This document shows, piece by piece, positions 62,498-64,000 of a stretch of 64,000 nucleotides of DNA. The translations under genes were made by a program, and so were the position numbers. The number at the start of each line of letters is the position of its first letter. The stretch's first letter is position 1. Origin of the DNA: Bacillota bacterium (lineage in GTDB: Bacteria; Bacillota; UBA4882; UBA8346); the NCBI GenBank assembly GCA_023435565.1, contig JAEYRN010000105.1, positions 7,860 through 71,859 on the forward strand, in the 5' to 3' direction. A model generated the notes under the pieces. That model saw only the letters and a program-made list of their open reading frames with translations, did not search any database and was not told the DNA's origin.

Positions 62498-62992
62498 TTG
62501 CGGCAACCCATTTTTATCAGCGCTTGTCTATTGGGGATTCCTTGCCGTTACAACGGCGGTAGTAAACCATTGCCTCAATATATCGAATTGTTAAACCATC
62601 TGCAGCCTTTAATCCCTTTTTGTCCGGAAACCTTGGGTGGTTTAACTATTCCCCGTCCTTCGGCTGAGATTGTCGGAGGTGACGGATTATCGGTATTGGA
62701 AGGGACAGCTAAAGTAATTAACTGTGAAGGCGAGGATTATACAACACAGTTTATAAATGGAGCGAAAGCGGTTTTTCAAATGATAACCGCATTAAAACCT
62801 AAGGTAATTGTGTTAAAAAGTAATAGTCCATCCTGTGGATTAGGCCAGATTTATGATGGTAGTTTTAGCGGCAAATTTAAACCCGGTGACGGAGTAACCG
62901 CAGCTATGCTAAAAAAGGATGAATTTCAGCTTTATAATGAAATGGATTTTTTAAAAATAATGAACCTCTGTAAGGACTTCAAAGTTTGGTAA
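62498..62992 (+). CDS. DUF523 family protein
   Basis: 164 aa with the family start SACLLGIPCRYNGGSK (Cys10, Cys16), then PFCPETLGGLTIPRPSAEIVGG and LKSNSPSCGLGQIYDGSFSG, the conserved Cys-bearing blocks. The Cys set suggests metal or Fe-S binding, but the family has no settled function. TTG start with AGGAG. Confidence 0.88.
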   Translation: MRQPIFISACLLGIPCRYNGGSKPLPQYIELLNHLQPLIPFCPETLGGLTIPRPSAEIVGGDGLSVLEGTAKVINCEGEDYTTQFINGAKAVFQMITALKPKVIVLKSNSPSCGLGQIYDGSFSGKFKPGDGVTAAMLKKDEFQLYNEMDFLKIMNLCKDFKVW

Positions 62993-63012
62993 AAATTAAT
63001 TACTCAATCTGC

Positions 63013-63041
63013 TTGACGATTAACTGAGGCTGTGGTAAAAT
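63013..63041 (+). promoter_or_regulatory. tRNA promoter
   Basis: TTGACG (63013-63018), 17-bp spacer, TAAAAT (63036-63041), 16 bases before the tRNA. Confidence 0.65.
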
Positions 63042-63057
63042 ATTTTTTGCATGCGAT

Positions 63058-63133
63058 GCGGGAGTAGCTCAGTTGGTAGAGCGTCAGCCTTCCAAGCTGA
63101 ATGTCGCGGGTTCGAACCCCGTTTCCCGCTCCA
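63058..63133 (+). tRNA. tRNA-Gly (anticodon TCC)
   Basis: A complete cloverleaf: acceptor GCGGGAG / TTCCCGC (one G-U), D-stem GCTC / GAGC, anticodon loop CTTCCAA with TCC at 63091-63093, T-loop TTCGAAC, and encoded CCA at 63131-63133. 76 nt. Confidence 0.95.
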
Positions 63134-63261
63134 AAAAGTATATTAGTAATGCTTTCGGGTTTATTGCCGGAAGCATTTTTATTTACTATTTAAAAAAAGG
63201 ATTTTTATTAACGAACGAGAACCTTAGGACGATTGGATTTGATTTAAAGGGGGACTTGGTT

Positions 63262-63870
63262 TTGAAAAAAATAGGCGTTTTGTCCATCCTAGCCGTAATA
63301 TTGTTATCAATAGGGACATGGGTTGTTTTAGCCGAGGATACCGGTGGTGAAGCTATTGAATATTTTCCACTGAAGGAAAAAAATTTCTGGGCTTATAAAA
63401 TATCTCTACCAAACAATGAGACTTACTCGCAGATTGTGGCTGTTAACAGTCAAATTGGGCAAAATATCAGAGCAGTGGTTTTAATTAATCAAATGCCTTG
63501 GATGGAGATAGCATACATAGTAAATGAAGAAGGTCTGTTCCGGACCAAACAAATTAGCGCCCAAGGAGTTGAGGTTATAGAACCCAGACAAATGGTTCTT
63601 GCTTCGAAACTCAATGCCGGAGTGAATTGGAATTGGGAAGCCGCTGACCAAAAAGGTAAAGAAACCGCCAGAGTGATAGGAAAGGAAAAAGTGACGGTCC
63701 CAGTGGGGACTTTTGATGCGTTATTGGTACAATATGAAGGTGTTTATAAAGACGGTACGGTATATCTTGAAAAAACTTGGTTTGTCAAAGGAATTGGTTA
63801 TATTAAAGTCGAGTCTTCTGCCGGGGATCAGACGATAACCAAAGAACTAGTTGAGTATAAAGTGAATTAG
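63262..63870 (+). CDS. Exported protein of unknown function
   Basis: A TTG start at 63262 is chosen: AAAGGGGG lies eight bases upstream, and the encoded product begins with a normal signal peptide (MKKIGVLSILAVILLSIG, cleavage near LAED). A longer open frame runs back into the tRNA and is not credible. The ~202-aa mature region is beta-rich (YFPLKEKNFWAYKISLPN near the start, then VPVGTFDALLVQYEG and KTWFVKGIGYIKVESSA), similar in pattern to small secreted or lipoprotein-like domains with WAY/GTF motifs. Specific function unknown. Confidence 0.78.
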   Translation: MKKIGVLSILAVILLSIGTWVVLAEDTGGEAIEYFPLKEKNFWAYKISLPNNETYSQIVAVNSQIGQNIRAVVLINQMPWMEIAYIVNEEGLFRTKQISAQGVEVIEPRQMVLASKLNAGVNWNWEAADQKGKETARVIGKEKVTVPVGTFDALLVQYEGVYKDGTVYLEKTWFVKGIGYIKVESSAGDQTITKELVEYKVN

Positions 63871-63875
63871 TGAGG

Positions 63876-64000
63876 TGTCAATATTCTGTGAAAATGTCAT
63901 GTAAAAGTAGGAAAATTATTCAGTGAAAATGTCACTAGAATAATTTTCCATATACAATTAACGCCAAGCACATTTAGAACTGAATAATGCATTAAGGATT
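63876..64000. mobile_element. Likely terminus of an IS21-family insertion sequence (partial)
   Basis: Starts TGTCAATATTC and contains two copies of GTGAAAATGTCA (at about 63888 and 63923), the kind of repeated TGTGAAAATGTC box seen at IS21-type ends. A 12-bp inverted repeat, GGAAAATTATTC (63910-63921) / GAATAATTTTCC (63938-63949), spans the second box. No transposase is inside the window, so the element would continue to the right. Confidence 0.45.

Noticed and set aside
63073..63261. Upstream extension of the last exported-protein gene into the tRNA
   Set aside because: It would translate tRNA sequence; the TTG at 63262 has a good SD and gives a clean signal peptide.

Overview
The window is AT-rich chromosomal DNA from a flagellated, endospore-forming Gram-positive bacterium (Bacillota, probably a clostridial or related deep lineage; the sequence does not fix the class). 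The evidence is a Bacillus-type flagellar/chemotaxis operon (FliY, CheC, CheD and SigD; MotA/MotB inside the cluster), the sporulation genes spoIIGA, sigE, sigG and spoIIR, a SleB/CwlJ-type cortex hydrolase, and comEA/comEC. Strong Shine-Dalgarno sequences and frequent TTG and GTG starts fit this.

Region 1 (1-10.6 kb) is a mixed housekeeping area: an exported polysaccharide deacetylase, a PilZ c-di-GMP receptor, a 44-aa ORF with its own good promoter, a minus-strand exported protein and cell-wall hydrolase, a small DDP-repeat protein, comEA-comEC, a secreted Ntn-hydrolase, holA and a DUF362 ferredoxin-like protein. Region 2 (10.6-14.1 kb) opens with a 34-bp perfect palindrome and an eight-unit array of exactly 21-bp direct repeats. 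A DUF1538 membrane protein, a tandem PII-like regulator and two small membrane proteins follow.

Region 3 (14.3-48.8 kb) is a nearly continuous flagellar/chemotaxis supercluster: flgB-flgC-fliE-fliF-fliG-fliH-fliI-fliJ-motE-like-fliK-flgD-flagellar operon protein-flgE, then flbD-motA-motB-fliL-fliM-fliY-cheY-fliO-fliP-fliQ-fliR-flhB-flhA-flhF-flhG-ycgR-cheA-cheW-cheC-cheD-sigD-DUF342 and two small genes. Basal body, motor, export gate, placement GTPase/ATPase, c-di-GMP brake, CheY circuit and late sigma factor are therefore encoded together. Several structural proteins carry internal duplications: FliH has hendecad repeats, FlgD a doubled segment, and FlgE a multiplied hook domain. cheB and cheR are not present.

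Region 4 (48.8-54.9 kb) runs straight on into division and sporulation: ftsQ/divIB, ftsZ (no ftsA between them), spoIIGA, sigE, a PfpI/DJ-1-family gene, sigG and spoIIR. A sigma-F-like promoter precedes sigG-spoIIR. The forespore signal (SpoIIR), the receptor protease (SpoIIGA) and the protease substrate (pro-sigma-E) therefore lie within 4 kb.

Region 5 (55-64 kb) is accessory: a nitrilase-family amidase, an MFS transporter, the decayed 3' end of a CDF cation transporter, a secreted 17-ankyrin-repeat protein, a membrane metallophosphoesterase, a zinc-ribbon/PH-like protein, a DUF523 protein, tRNA-Gly(TCC), an exported protein, and at the right edge a likely IS21-family terminus. A dispersed ~100-bp inverted-repeat element occurs twice, between flhF and flhG and again near 59.8 kb. 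A different MITE-like palindromic element lies in front of flbD.
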